The notes below the pieces were generated by a model. The model did no database searches. It had not been told where the DNA came from and saw only the letters and a program-made list of their open reading frames with translations. The translations under genes were made by a program, and so were the position numbers. Below, in pieces: positions 48,300 to 59,299 of a DNA stretch of 64,000 nt. How positions within the stretch are numbered: position 1 is the stretch's first letter; every line of letters starts with the position of its first letter. The DNA lies in the NCBI RefSeq assembly GCF_020509005.1, contig NC_063020.1, positions 2,666,001 through 2,730,000 on the forward strand, written 5' to 3'. This DNA comes from Fulvia fulva. Its lineage: Eukaryota; Ascomycota; Dothideomycetes; Mycosphaerellales; Mycosphaerellaceae.

Positions 48300-51200
48300 A
48301 GCCCCGTCGAAGAGCTTAGATTCGAAAAGCCTACTAATATTGACCTCTAGGCCGTCTACGCGGGCGTAGTATTCTTCGATTACTTGACGATTAAAGATAA
48401 TATATTAGATAAGTTCCTATAAGGTATCCTACTTAGGGTAACCTTACTATTCGACTTTATACTTAATCGGCGGTAGCCCTTTAATGTCGTTAGGCTCTAC
48501 GCGGATTCCCCGGATCTTACGGACGGCATAGTCGTTAGAAGGTAGGTTAACCGGCTCGTCGACTTCTACTTTATCGGGAGGACCTAGTATGTCTTAGTTT
48601 TAGTTCGGGAATAGGTCCTTAGCCGACGGCCGAAGGCGTACGGGATAGAAGACGTCGTAGATCTTTATATTCGTAGGAAGAGCTAGACGGTAGGCGTATA
48701 AATTAATACGCTCGGTGATCTTAAAAGGACCTAGGTTCTTCTAGCTTAGCTTCTTAGAGGGGCGGTCCGTCTTAATATTCTTAGAGTTAAGGTAGACTAT
48801 ATCGCCTACTTAGTAGTCGGCAGCTAGCTAGCGACGACGATTAGCTTAATCCTCGTAGATTACTTATACGTATACTATCTCGTCGTAGACTTCTTTATAG
48901 ATCTATAAGAGTATAGTAGCGAACTCGTCTACTAATTACTCGTTTACGTTTTTAGTAGGCGAGAGAGGCTCTTCTAGTTCTATACCTATACGAGGGTAGT
49001 AACCTCTCGTAGTATAGAAGGGAGAGTAGCTAGTAGTCTCCGAGTCCTAGTTACGAGTAGCAAACTATACCGTAGGGATATACTAAGGCCAATCCTTCTA
49101 GTACTAGTCGACGAAGTAACGAAGGACCTGCTCGAGGATAGCGTTCATAATTTCGGTCTAGCCGTCGGTCTATAGCTAAAAACTAGTCGAGAGGTTATAC
49201 TTAATACCTAGGATAGTATATAGACGCTTCTAGAAGTACGAGATAAACTAGGAGCCTCTATTAGAGGTGATGCTATCCGGGAGGCCTTAAAAGCGCTAGA
49301 CGAATTCGTAGAATAAGCGAGTAGTCTCCTTTACGGTTATACTCTAGTACGGGATTATATACCGGTCCTTAGAGTAACGGTCTACGATTACTAGACGGGC
49401 CTTTACCTTTACGCTACTAAAGGTCTTACCGTAAGGAAGATCGGTAATAAAGTCTATAGTAATGTACTTCTACGGACGATTAGGAGCCGGGAGAGGGTAT
49501 AAGAGACCGTAGGGGCGGTAGCGGTTAGCTTTAGCTCTTCGGTAAGTAGCGTAGTTTAGTACGTAGCGGCGGACGTCCTTCTAGGAATACGGCTACTAGT
49601 AATACCTAGCGAGGAGCTTATAGGTCTTAGCTACGCCTAGGTAACCCCTAGAGGCGGAGTCGTAGACGATTTGAAGAATCTTAGCTCGGATATTAGAGCC
49701 TTCGGGCTACGGTACGTAAAGCTTCTTACGGAAGTAGACGATACCTTCCTAGAGCTCGTACTTAGATAGCGAGAAGCCCGGGAATGTCCTCGCGCTAGAT
49801 TCAAGGGCCTAAACTAACTCTTAGGCGTCTAGGTCGGTATCGTACGCTATTTATACTCGTACTATAATGCCTTTAGGTTGCCCCTTATTATTAAACCCCT
49901 TAAAGTCTAATTCGGATAAGCCTCCGGTCGTTACTAAGCCCTCTTTATTATCGTTCAAGTCCTTAGCGTCCGAGGCGTATTCTTTCGGCTCGGATTTATT
50001 ATTACTCTCGTTAAGGTAGGTAGGAGCGAGTACGAGAGTAGTAAAGGAAGCGGCGAGCGTAGGCTAGCCGTTCGATAGGTACTCTCGAAGCTCGGAAGAG
50101 AGGTTATACTCTTTAATAACTTGTTACTCTACGATTTACTAGCCCCCTCTTCGATCAACTAGAGAGTTACTAGGGCGGCGGGTAAGGGCGTCGGCTATCG
50201 AGTTAGCCTTACCGGGCGTATACGAGATTATAAAGTTAAACCGGGAGAGGACCTCGCTCTAGCGGGCCTAGCGACAATTAAGTAGCTTACTCTTTATAAA
50301 GTAGACGAGGTTCTTATAGTCGGAGCTTACTTAGACGGGTATAGTAGAGCCTTCGAGCTCGGGGCGCTACTCTTCGAAAGCTTTGACGATAGCGAGAAGC
50401 TCCTTGTTATAGATCTCGTAGTTATACTCCGTAGCGGTCATCTTCTTAGAGAGGAAGGCGATAGGTAACTAGGGGGATTTAGGCGAGCGGCGTTATAGTA
50501 GGACACTATCTACTACGCCGTCGGATACGTTAGTCTCTATACGGGTCTCTAGTTCGAAATCGAAGTGCTATAGAAGCGGGTTCTTAATAAACTTCGCTTT
50601 AAGCAAGTCAAAAGCCTCCTAGTATTCGTCGGTCTGGGCGAACTTCTTACCCTTACGCGTAAGCTTCGTTAAAGGGCGTACTACGCCCGAAAATACGTAG
50701 ATAAAGCGGCGGTAGAAGTTAGTAAAGCCTAGGAAACCCTAGACCTCCTTAACGTTCGTAGGAGCATCCTATTCGACGATAGCGTCGATCTTCTCTTAGT
50801 CTATCTTAATACCGTCTACGGTAATAATTAAACTAAGGAACTTGACTTCGGTCTTCTTAAACTCGTACTTGTCGATGTCGAGCTATAAGCCGGCGTCTAC
50901 GAGCTTCTAAAGGACCTTATAGACGTACTCGCGGTACTCCTCCTTAGTCTCGCTATAGACTAGGATATCGTCGATGTAGGTAGTATAGAACTAATCGAGG
51001 AACTCCTAAAGAATGTCGTTAATAAAGTTCTAGAAGGTACTAGGCCCGTTATAAACGCCGAAGGGTATAACGAGCGACTCGAATAGCCCGTAGCGAGTAC
51101 GGAAGGCTATAAGATACTCGTATCCTTCTACTATTCGTAACTTATTAAACGTAGCGATAACATCGAGCTTAGTGAAGTACTTGGCCTTAGAGAGGCGCTC

Positions 51201-52170
51201 GAGCGTCTCCTAAATCAACGGTATTAGGTAGCGGTTCTTCTTTATAATAGCGTTTAAGCCTCGGTAGTCTACGTAGAAGCGTAGGCTACCGCCGGGCTTC
51301 TTAACGAATATAACGGGACTACTAGCGCTAGAACGGCTCGCTCGAATAAACCCCTTCTTTAGGTTCTCTTCGAGGTATCTCTTAAGGATAATAAGCTCTT
51401 CTCGGGATATAGAATATAGCGGTCCGAACGGTATCTCTATACCTTCTTCTAGCTTAATCTTATAGTCGTAAGGGCGATAAGGAGGTAGCTTGTCTACGGC
51501 TTTAGTATCGAATACGTAGAGGATATAGTATACCTAAGGAGGGACCTTCGTAGTAGGGTCGGTAGGTATACGCTTCTTATCGAGCTTCTCGAGGGCGATA
51601 TCGATATCGCGGAGAGAGGCGGTAAAGACTTAAGCTTTAGGCTACTTAGTAGTAGTAGTAGTAAAGGTAGCGGCGTTTACCTAGAAGATCTTAGTATACT
51701 TAGGACCGCGCTAAGGCGGCGGAGAAGGCGGAGGTACCGGAGGAGCTTCTAGAGGGAAGCTAATAGTAAGGGAAGTCTAGTCGATAATAGGTTAGTATCG
51801 TCTAAACTAGGGGAGGCCGAGGATAAACTTCTAATACGGTAGGGACGTAAGGAAGCTAGTAATCGACAAACGCTTGCCTCCGAGAGTGATTAACGTATAT
51901 ATAACATAAGTAATCTTACTAGTAGTAGTCTCCGTGCCGTTAAAGAGTTTAAGAGTACGAGGGTACTTTAGTTCCTAGGGTTCGAGGTTAAGAGAGGTCG
52001 CGAGTTTATAGTCTATAAAAGACTCGCCTAGTACGCTAGTATCTATAAGAGTGAGATTAGAAGAAGAGAGTTTCTTTAAGCCGATATTTATATTCGTAAC
52101 GAACGGTTTATAAGCGTAGTCCTTACCCGTCTCGTCGTATAGGTCTAGCTATACTATATTGATCCTTAAC
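48300..52170 (-). pseudogene. Gyp-C pol (protease, RT, RNase H, integrase, chromodomain-like end)
   Basis: Well-readable Gypsy pol with TAG stops. RT spans about 51,300-50,650 on the minus strand, with [20 protein letters not shown] and the catalytic TYIDDILVYSE near 50,975-50,940. RNase H follows ([20 protein letters not shown] near 50,430-50,370; SDYKNLVYF near 50,310) and YTPGKANSIADALTRR ends it near 50,220-50,170. Integrase covers about 49,900-48,700. The C-terminus near 48,500-48,360 reads KYKVEW, stop, GYPK and VIEEYYARVDG, a chromodomain-like pattern. Confidence 0.83.
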
Positions 52171-52199
52171 TTCTTTCCTCTCTTTACTTTCGGTAAACG

Positions 52200-53420
52200 T
52201 TATTCTTAGTCTTTACCGCGTCGATAAGGAAGACCTAGGCTTTTCCCTACTTAGCGGGAGTAGTAGGAGTAGGCTCGATAGCGCCGATAGCGCCGCGAAC
52301 CGGGTTACGGGCGTTACGGGTAGCGAGCTACGGATAGTTAACTACGATATAGCCTAGACCGCCGTAGTAGGTATAGAGTCCGGCCTAGCGACGGCGAAGC
52401 TTCTCTTCGGGAGTAAGCTTACCGTTAATAAGGCCCTAGACTCGAGGGACGGCGGTACTAGCGCTAAGATCTATAGTATTACCTATAGAGACGGGAGGGA
52501 GAGCCGTAGGAGCGGCGGCGCCTAGTAGAGTAGCGAAGTGGCTTCCGGGACTACGAGGCTAACGACCTTAAGAACGGGAAGCGAGGAGAGAGGCGGTATG
52601 TTTTATATTAAAGTCGAGGCGCTAGTAGGTCTCGACGAGCCTACGGAAGCTTATAGTACCGACGTCCTTATCCTCGAGGGCTCGAAGAAGCTCTACTAAT
52701 AAGCTACGGCGGAGAGTACTCTTCTTAGTCTCTTCGTTATAGCCGGTAAACCCGATATCGCGGTTAAAGGCCGCGAGGTACTCGGCGAAGCTCTTATTCT
52801 TCTAGAGGAGGTTATAGATAGCGTTCTAGGCGGTAGCTCTACGGTCTAGATTACTAAAGGCAGTACGGAGGTCCTATATTAAAGTAAGGACGTCCGGGTA
52901 GCCGATAGTCTACGTAGCGTTATCGATATAGTATTATACCTAAGCCGCGGCGTCTCCGCGAAGGAGGGAGAAGACGTACGTAAACTTGTCCTTCTCTTAC
53001 GGAAAGTGGTCGGCATTAGCTAATAGCTTAATAGTGAGCTATGTCTTAAATACCTCGAACTTACTCTTATTACCGTCGAACTCGTCTAGGTCGTTAATCT
53101 TCTTAGAGAAGTACTAGCGGCGGTTATCGTCGGCGTACGGTACGAGGTTCTAGAAGGTGTTTATAATACCTTAAAGGTATATTACTTAGTTATTTGCTTA
53201 GTCGACCTACTAGGCGGTCTCGCGGAAAGAGGAGACGGTACGGTTAATAAGAGCGTAGGCGGTATCGGGGTTAGCGTTTACCTAGGTACCGAAGGTAGCG
53301 GCGTTCGAGAAGGAGATATTAGCCTACTTACTAAAGTGGAATAGAGTGTCTTAGTTGTCGAGGTTAACACCTCTATCGGTAGCGTAGTCACCTATAAGGA
53401 TGACTCGAGTAGTTAACGGT
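52200..53420 (-). pseudogene. Gyp-C gag
   Basis: Retrotransposon gag with capsid sequence near 52,800-53,110 (KKINDLDEFDGNKSKFEVF; KDKFTYVFSLLRGDAA; NKSFAEYLAAFNRDIGFTGY). The zinc knuckle near 52,335-52,385 is destroyed, reading YTYYGGLGYIVVNYP: its Cys and His are all Tyr, as expected from TGC/CAC to TAC. TAG stops interrupt the frame. Confidence 0.78.
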
Positions 53421-53437
53421 TTGTTAGTCTTTCGTAA

Positions 53438-53956
53438 TATTAGGGCGGGAGCCTAGCCTATAAGATATAAGAGTAAAAGCGAGAATATAGGTACGAAGTG
53501 TAGATATAAAGAGTATAGTATAATTGCTACATAAAACGAAAGACGAAGAAAGTAAGAGAGGCCTAGGGAAGGCTAGATACTTATACGCGACCCTCGCGAG
53601 TACGTGTCCCCGTATTAATAGGGCTAACCCGTATAAAGCCGCGCTTAGTAGCTTTACTTAAAACCTTATTCTAACCTACCCTACGTTCCGAGTCTTCTAC
53701 GTACTTCTTCTAGGGTCTAGCGTAGTCGCGGGTGCTCGCGGGAATGCCGTTAGTTATATAGTTACGAGCCGAAGTGAATCTATTAAGGTTTAGTAGAGTA
53801 GTAAATTTAGAGGACTAGGTTCCGTAGTAAATATTACGGGGTATATAATCCTTAGCGCTTATATACTAAGCTAGACTTTCACTTTTTAACGACTTCTAAG
53901 CACTCTAAGGCTCTTCTGTCCCTACCTTCTATACACTCTATAGGAAGACTATAACA
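53438..53956 (-). repeat. 5' LTR of Gyp-C
   Basis: 519 bp, same length as the other LTR; outer edge ATAACA and then TSD ATATC. The differences from 47,665-48,183 that I checked are G/A or C/T transitions. Confidence 0.94.
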
Positions 53957-53961
53957 ATATC

Positions 53962-54420
53962 CTAGATAAGTAAGAAGCAAAAGTCTATAGTAACCTCTAC
54001 TATAGAGGTAGAGTTTATAGCGCTAAACGCCGCCGCGAAACAATCTTAGGTCCTAGCGGCTATCCTCCGAGAGATAAACTGCCCGGGGCTAGTAGGAGAC
54101 TACTCTTTCTAACTAATAGTCCTAGCCGATAAGAGCACCGTCGACGAACTAAGACTAGTACGCCTTATAGGGGATAACTAGGCGGCTCTAACCTTAGTTA
54201 AGGACGCCTATATCTACGAAAGATCTAAGCATATTAATGTTACCTATAACTATATTAGGCACCTCTAGTAGTAGAGGAAGATTAAAGTAGAGTACTACTA
54301 TACTAAGGAGATAGTAGTAGATAGTTTGACCAAACCGCTAGCCGGTCTCTAGTTCTAGACCTTCGTACGATAGCTATAGCTAGTATAGTAGGAACAATCG
54401 TTCCTTACCTTACGACCTAA
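53962..54420 (+). pseudogene. Cop-B pol, third piece (RNase H)
   Basis: Reads KKQKSIVTSTIEVEFIALNA and on to the Copia C-terminus (YIRHL near 54,250). It joins the second piece in frame when Gyp-C and one ATATC are taken out. A purine tract at 54,418-54,427 precedes the 3' LTR. Confidence 0.82.
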
Positions 54421-54427
54421 GTAGGAG

Positions 54428-54835
54428 TATTACGAATATAGGTCAGTAGGTATGTCGTATAGTACTAAGACTAACTTAGTATATACTAAGCTAGTCGAGA
54501 TAATAGTACGGTAATACTACCGAGACACCGTACGAATAGTAGGAGCGACTTAGAGGACCTAAAGTCGCTTAGCTAGTTAGTACGAGACTGTCGGAGAAAC
54601 TGCCGTTATAGGATAAGATATAGGTAAAACCGATAAGGCGTAGTGAAACAGAACTAGGACTAGAGCAATATCTCTCTATATAGGTATAAGAGACGTAGTC
54701 TCTATACCGATAGTAGAGACACCTTTAGTACTAAACACTATTCTACTATATACCTTCGTATACTATATTAGTCCTTCCTCCTTCCCTATTACGTGTCCTA
54801 ACTTCCGTATATACACATACTATACCTGTTCAATA
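54428..54835 (+). repeat. 3' LTR of Cop-B
   Basis: 408 bp, matching 35,556-35,963, with ends TATTACGAATATAGG and GTTCAATA, followed by TSD TATAG. Confidence 0.94.
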
Positions 54836-54840
54836 TATAG

Positions 54841-55920
54841 GTAGTTTAAGTACGTAGTTATACCCTTTGAACTATATAATATACTAGGAACGTTTTAGTT
54901 ATTTATAAACGATATACTAAGGGAGTTTCTAGATAACTTCGTATTATATTACCTTAATGACGTACTTGTCTTTAGTAAGACAAGAGAAGAGTATGTCTAA
55001 TATGTCCTAAAGGTTCTATAAAAGCTAGATACCGCCGGGCTCTAGTAAGATATTAATAAATACGAGTTCTTTAGATACGAGACTACTTATCTAGGTGTTA
55101 TTATTACAAATGAGGGCATTAAGATAGACCTAGCTAAGATTAAATGCGTTAAGAATTGGCCTATACCCGCGAATATAACTGACATCTTGTCGTTTATAGG
55201 GTTGAATAACTTCTACCGTAGGTTTATTAAGGATTTTAGTAAGATCTACTTACCTATAACGAAGCTTACGAGGAAGAATTTCCTATAGGACTAGTCTCTA
55301 GTATATAAATAGGCGTTCGAGGTATTGAAGTAAGCATTTATTAATACGCCTACCTTAAAACACTTCTACCTAGGGCGAGAGACTATTCTAGAAATAGATA
55401 CCTTAGATTACGTAATAGTAGTAGTACTCTTATAACGTAACGAGCGAGGAGCGTTATATCCTATTACTCATATATCTAAGAAGATAGATCCCTAGTAATA
55501 TAACTACGATATCTACGATAAGGAGCTCCTAGCTATTATATAAGCTTTCGAGGAATAGCGACCGGAGCTAACTATTAACGAATACGGTACCGACGACTAT
55601 AAGAATCTACTAGACCCGGAATCTAAGGACAAGCCGACGCTTATATACTCCGATTATAAGAACCTCGAATAGTTTATAAGTACGAAGTAATTGAATTGTA
55701 GACAAGCTCGCTAGGCCGAGTTTCTCTCGTAGTTCTTCTTTAAGATCGTCTATAGGCTAGGAGTTTAAGGTACTAAGCTAGACAGCTTAATCCGACGTTT
55801 ATAGGACTTGCCGAAGCCTAGAGACCTAGATAACCTACGAAACTAATAGTAGTATTAGGTATTACTAGGCCTAGATCTTATTCTAAACTAATTATCTACT
55901 AGAGTATTATCGGCATATAC
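54841..55920 (+). pseudogene. Gyp-D pol, second piece (RT palm, RNase H)
   Basis: Continues Gyp-D RT: FKYVVIPFELYNILGTF, then [27 protein letters not shown] near 54,910-54,990 (YLND at the catalytic loop, with the first Asp of YxDD now Asn). RNase H follows with NYDIYDKELLAII near 55,500 and SDYKNLEYF-like sequence near 55,650. Integrase start near 55,740, cut at 55,920 by Cop-C. TAG stops throughout. Confidence 0.8.
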
Positions 55921-56154
55921 TATTAAATAGGTACGACTTACGTAGTAGTAGAAGACGGCGGATTATACGAAAGACAAAGAAGGACCTAATAGGATAGCGT
56001 ATATCTATATATAGTATCGCTAGTATTAGTATAGGTAGATACTAGGTGTCCGGATCTTTACTAGCCTATAGGCTAGTAAACCCTAGTTACGTGATCTAGT
56101 TATATAACACACCCTTACCTATATACTTGACCTACGGCCTATATGTTCTTAATA
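55921..56154 (-). repeat. 3' LTR of Cop-C
   Basis: 234 bp; on the minus strand it begins TATTAAGAACATATAGG after a purine tract and ends CCTATTTAATA, like the Cop-A LTR. Gyp-D sequence lies directly beyond it. Confidence 0.78.
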
Positions 56155-56199
56155 CTCCTACTTAGGCTATATAGTCTCCTATAATCCCTTTACGTAAGC

Positions 56200-56876
56200 T
56201 AGAGCTACCTTAGAAAGTTTTAGAACTACTAGCTATTAGGGGGCTTTATTAACCTATTAGTAGCTATATCCTTTATATAGTAGTAGTCTACTATAATCTT
56301 CTTCTACTACTAGAGATGTCTAATATAGTTATATATAACATTAATATACTTTAACCTTTTATATATATAGGTATCTTAAATAAGTATTAAAGCGGCTTAG
56401 TTGTTACCTATAAGCTTAACTAGCCTTAGCTCGTTAATAGTGCCCTTGCTTGTCCTTATACTCGGCTAGAAAGAGCTCTTTCCTACTCGTTCTAGGCACC
56501 CTATTTCTCTAAGGACAGTAGTAAGAAATTGTATCTACTTTACGGCTACGTTTATAGCTATAAACTTAGCTTCTATTATTAATGTTATAATAGACTTCTA
56601 CTTCCTACTTATCTAGGACATAGGTAATCTATAAAGGAACTATACGTATCCTAGAATTAAGAATCTATCCACTTTGTCTATAGCGTAGTTAGAGTCCGAG
56701 TATCCCTAGAGATTGCCCCCTCCCTTTCTATATATAAGACCTAGGTCTAGGTACAACCGTAGGTATCGGGAGAGCTTCTTTAAAGCCTTTATATACTACT
56801 ACGAGGGATTAGCAATATATAGGCTAATTCTTCTAAGGGGGAATACTAAGTCTAGCCTTATTATTATTATTAGCTA
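56200..56876 (-). pseudogene. Cop-C RNase H region
   Basis: Minus strand reads LGYSDSDYAIDKVDRFLILGYV, stop, FLYRLPMS, stop, ISRKQKSIITLIIEAKFIAI between about 56,710 and 56,560, the Copia RNase H core. The plus-strand open frame 56,713-56,970 is its antisense. Confidence 0.8.
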
Positions 56877-56878
56877 TA

Positions 56879-58028
56879 ACGTGCTTTACTACCGAGCGGG
56901 CTATACTACTGAGCGGGCTATACTACCGAGCGGGCTACTTTTACTAAGAACTATACTACTTCTACTTTAAATGCGACGGTATCTTAACACGACGACATCC
57001 TATAGAATCGTTACTAGGAGGACAATTCCTCTTTAGATTCTTCGCTATCTAGTAAGTCTACTTAATAGGTACGTACGTTATACCCCGACTCGCTATATCG
57101 CTTATAGCGTCGTAGCCTTAGTACTAGCCGAACACTATCTAGCGACTCTCTACTTACTTCCTACCTCCTAGTATCCTCTAGAGGTATTAATTACGACGTC
57201 TTATCGAAGGTTAAAGACCCTCTAGACTGAATATACTTACGCTTTCGTACTTTCCGCTATAGAAGGGCCTCGTTAGACTTACGTAGCTTACTAATCTCGC
57301 TTCGTATAAGAGCTATCTAATACGCTATCTCTCTAATCCCTCTCTATTACCCTATTAAACGACCTTCCTCTTTCTACTACGCCTTTCTGAACCCGTAACG
57401 ACGCTCTAAGACGTAATAACACCTATTATAAACCCTGTCTCGTCGAAGTTATAGGTGTCCTAGTTAAGGATACTATACTTCTCCTTTATATTACGTATAA
57501 GTAAGAACTACTTCTCGATAACGTCTAGTTCTTCTATTAGGGCTCGCTAACGATCGTATCTACGTATTATACGAACCTTTAGCTCATAATACCGCCTAAT
57601 AAACCTGTCTGTCTAATTAAGACTAGCGGGCTTAAGACCCTTCTCTTATAGTAATAAATCGGCTATTACTCGTATACTAGCCTTTAATAGCGGGAAACCT
57701 CGAAGATCTAGCTCGAGTATATACTCAAATATTACCCTCTCTTCTAGCTCTATAAGCTTCTTCGAATTAGGCTCGTAGTCACCCCGAGGAGGTCGTCTAT
57801 TCAATCGATACCCTAGCGTAGTCCGAGACGCGTCGTATACCTTTATAGTAAGTCGATTCGTAATTGTCGCGTCGCGTTTCGTAGCCTGGACAGCTAAGGT
57901 CAGTTTGGCCTCGTTTAAAGACAATATACGCTATAATAGTAGTTATATAGCTATATCTATAGAAGTAGTATAGTTCTTAGTAAAAGTGACCCGCTCGGTA
58001 GTATAGCCCGCTCGGTAGTAAAGTACGT
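56879..58028. mobile_element. Pogo-2: Fot1/pogo-like DNA transposon, internally deleted
   Basis: 1,150 bp with inverted terminal repeats (ACGTGCTTTACTACCGAGCG and its inverse) flanked by TA (56,877-56,878 and 58,029-58,030), the target choice of pogo/Tc1-mariner elements. Removing it rejoins Cop-C pol. The left end carries a 17-bp subterminal unit three times (56,888, 56,905, 56,922) and the right end twice. It is too short for a whole transposase (about 500 residues) and encodes only the N-terminal DNA-binding part. Confidence 0.88.
57646..57924 (-). pseudogene. Pogo-2 transposase, N-terminal DNA-binding part only
   Basis: An open frame of 92 codons on the minus strand. It matches the start of Fot1/pogo transposases: MSLNEAKLTLAVQATKRD, a helix-turn-helix of the psq type (IKVYDASRTTLGYRLNRRPP), then the CENP-B-type start (LIELEERVIFEYILELDLRGFP). 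The frame ends with LLL at about residue 92, and no DDE catalytic domain follows within the element. It stays open despite RIP around it, probably because the stretch had few CAG or TGG codons. It could still be translated as a DNA-binding fragment, but no evidence shows that. Confidence 0.8.
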
Positions 58029-58030
58029 TA

Positions 58031-59080
58031 TCTAGGTATTATTATAGCTCTAGTAATCCTATTTGTTATACCTCTTATCTATAGGAGCCGTAGGTACTAA
58101 TTGCTCGTAGCTCTCTATAGGTAAGTAGGTTAGCGTAGCCTTCTCTCTAGCTATATTTATCTTAGCTAAGTTAGCGTAGATATAGTGTCCTTAATTAAGC
58201 TTTAAAGTGCCTTAGGACCTATCTCTTATAATCCTTATTCTAAGGATCTTTATAGGTTTACTAAGATCTTTAATCTTAAACACTTTTCTAAGCTTAGCCT
58301 TAAACTACTAAACATCTAATAGCTTCGGAGCTATAATAGGTATGTTATCTATATAGATAAGGACTATAAGGTCTCTATCTATATAGATAAGTAGGTATAG
58401 ATCTACCTAGGACTAGGTAAATCTAATCTTCTCTAGCTTCGTAACATAGAGCTTGTTCTAGTCTCTAGCTGCTTACTTAAGCCTATAAAGGCTTCGTAGG
58501 ACCTTAAATACTATATTTAGAGGTACTTCAACTCCTAGGGGTAGGATTATATAGATGTCTTTAAGAAGGCCACTTTAGGTAAAAGCATTATTTATATCTA
58601 CTAGGTATATCTCGATATCTCTCTTATATACTACTACTATAAATACTCGGAGAGTATTATGTCTAATAGTAGGTATAAAGGTCTCTTCGAAGTCAACCCT
58701 ATATTTCTATAAAAACCCTCTTATAACTAGTCTTGCCTTAAACTTCTTAATAGCTCTACTAATCATTCTTTTTATATCAAAGACCTACCTAGAAGTAATT
58801 AGATTCGTACCCTTTAGCGGTATAACTACTTCCTAGGTGTTATTACTTACTAAGGTAATAAGTTTGTTCTCGATTGCCTCTCTCTATATATATCCCTATT
58901 CGGGGTCTCCTACGGCTACCTTATAGGACTTTAGGATTAGCACTTCCTACTAATAGGCTATAGCCTACCTAATAGTAGTAAATATATATTCTTCTACGTC
59001 ATTTAGAATCTCCTCTACCTAGCTTATTATAGAGTCTATATAAGGGCGCGCGTACTATAGAGTCCGAGAGAGATAGTTAT
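58031..59080 (-). pseudogene. Cop-C reverse transcriptase
   Basis: Copia RT on the minus strand, e.g. ISRAIKKFKARLVIRGFL near 58,760-58,700, DFEETFIPTIRHNTLRVFIV near 58,690-58,630 and VLRSLYRLK near 58,510-58,480. The catalytic loop near 58,360 reads LIYIDNIPII; the second Asp of YxDD is Asn. TAG stops present. Confidence 0.8.
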
Positions 59081-59222
59081 TGTTCTACAAAGCTACGAAA
59101 GAGGAGCGCGAGGCGCGGCGAAGTTATAAAGCAAAGCTAAGCCGCGCTAACCCGATACGGAAGGTCCGCGGCTCAGCCGGGCCGACGTAGCTATAGTAGG
59201 GGGTCGCGGGCTACCCGTAATA
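59081..59222 (-). repeat. 3' LTR of Gyp-E
   Basis: 142 bp with TG-type left edge (TGTTCTACAAAGC on the plus strand) and TA at the right edge, next to CCCCCC (59,226-59,231), the polypurine tract complement. No second copy lies in the window, so the left edge is a judgement from LTR form. Confidence 0.6.
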
Positions 59223-59299
59223 GTACCCCCCTTCCTAAAACACGCCTTAGTCCTCTAAGCGTTATCTACCTTATAAGGCTACTTACCTATCGAGCTCTA

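Larger units (their letters stand above)
47665..53956 (-). mobile_element. Gyp-C: complete Gypsy retrotransposon, RIP-inactivated
   Basis: 6,292 bp with two 519-bp LTRs and TSD ATATC (47,660-47,664 and 53,957-53,961), inserted in the RNase H of Cop-B, which resumes exactly at 53,962. Minus-strand gag (about 53,420-52,200) and pol (about 52,170-48,300). CpA is almost absent and CpG frequent. Confidence 0.95.
35556..54835 (+). mobile_element. Cop-B: Copia retrotransposon containing two Gypsy insertions
   Basis: Two 408-bp LTRs 19.3 kb apart with TSD TATAG at 35,551-35,555 and 54,836-54,840. Subtracting Gyp-B copy 1 and Gyp-C with one TSD copy each leaves 5,557 bp, a normal Copia length. The domain order gag, protease, integrase, RT, RNase H is intact across the three pieces. 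The host element Gyp-D reads through its RT when Cop-B is removed. All frames are RIP-broken; CpG is abundant, unlike Cop-A. Confidence 0.94.
32647..55920 (+). mobile_element. Gyp-D: Gypsy retrotransposon split by Cop-B, RIP-inactivated
   Basis: Gag, protease and the start of RT lie at 32,740-35,555; RT, RNase H and integrase resume at 54,841 and continue to 55,920. The two halves join in frame once Cop-B and one TATAG are removed. No LTR was found on either side: the left end abuts the Line-A tail and the right end is cut by Cop-C. Confidence 0.85.
55921..59080 (-). mobile_element. Cop-C: Copia retrotransposon, 5'-truncated, with Pogo-2 inside
   Basis: Minus-strand Copia. The 3' LTR is at 55,921-56,154, RNase H at about 56,200-56,876, then Pogo-2 (56,879-58,028), then RT from 58,031 to about 58,950. 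Its 5' half is missing where Gyp-E starts at 59,081. The LTR has the length and end of Cop-A's LTR, so the two are related. Confidence 0.82.

Noticed and set aside
56713..56970. 85-codon plus-strand open frame
   Set aside because: Antisense to Cop-C RNase H and runs into the Pogo-2 terminal repeats, so it spans two unrelated elements.
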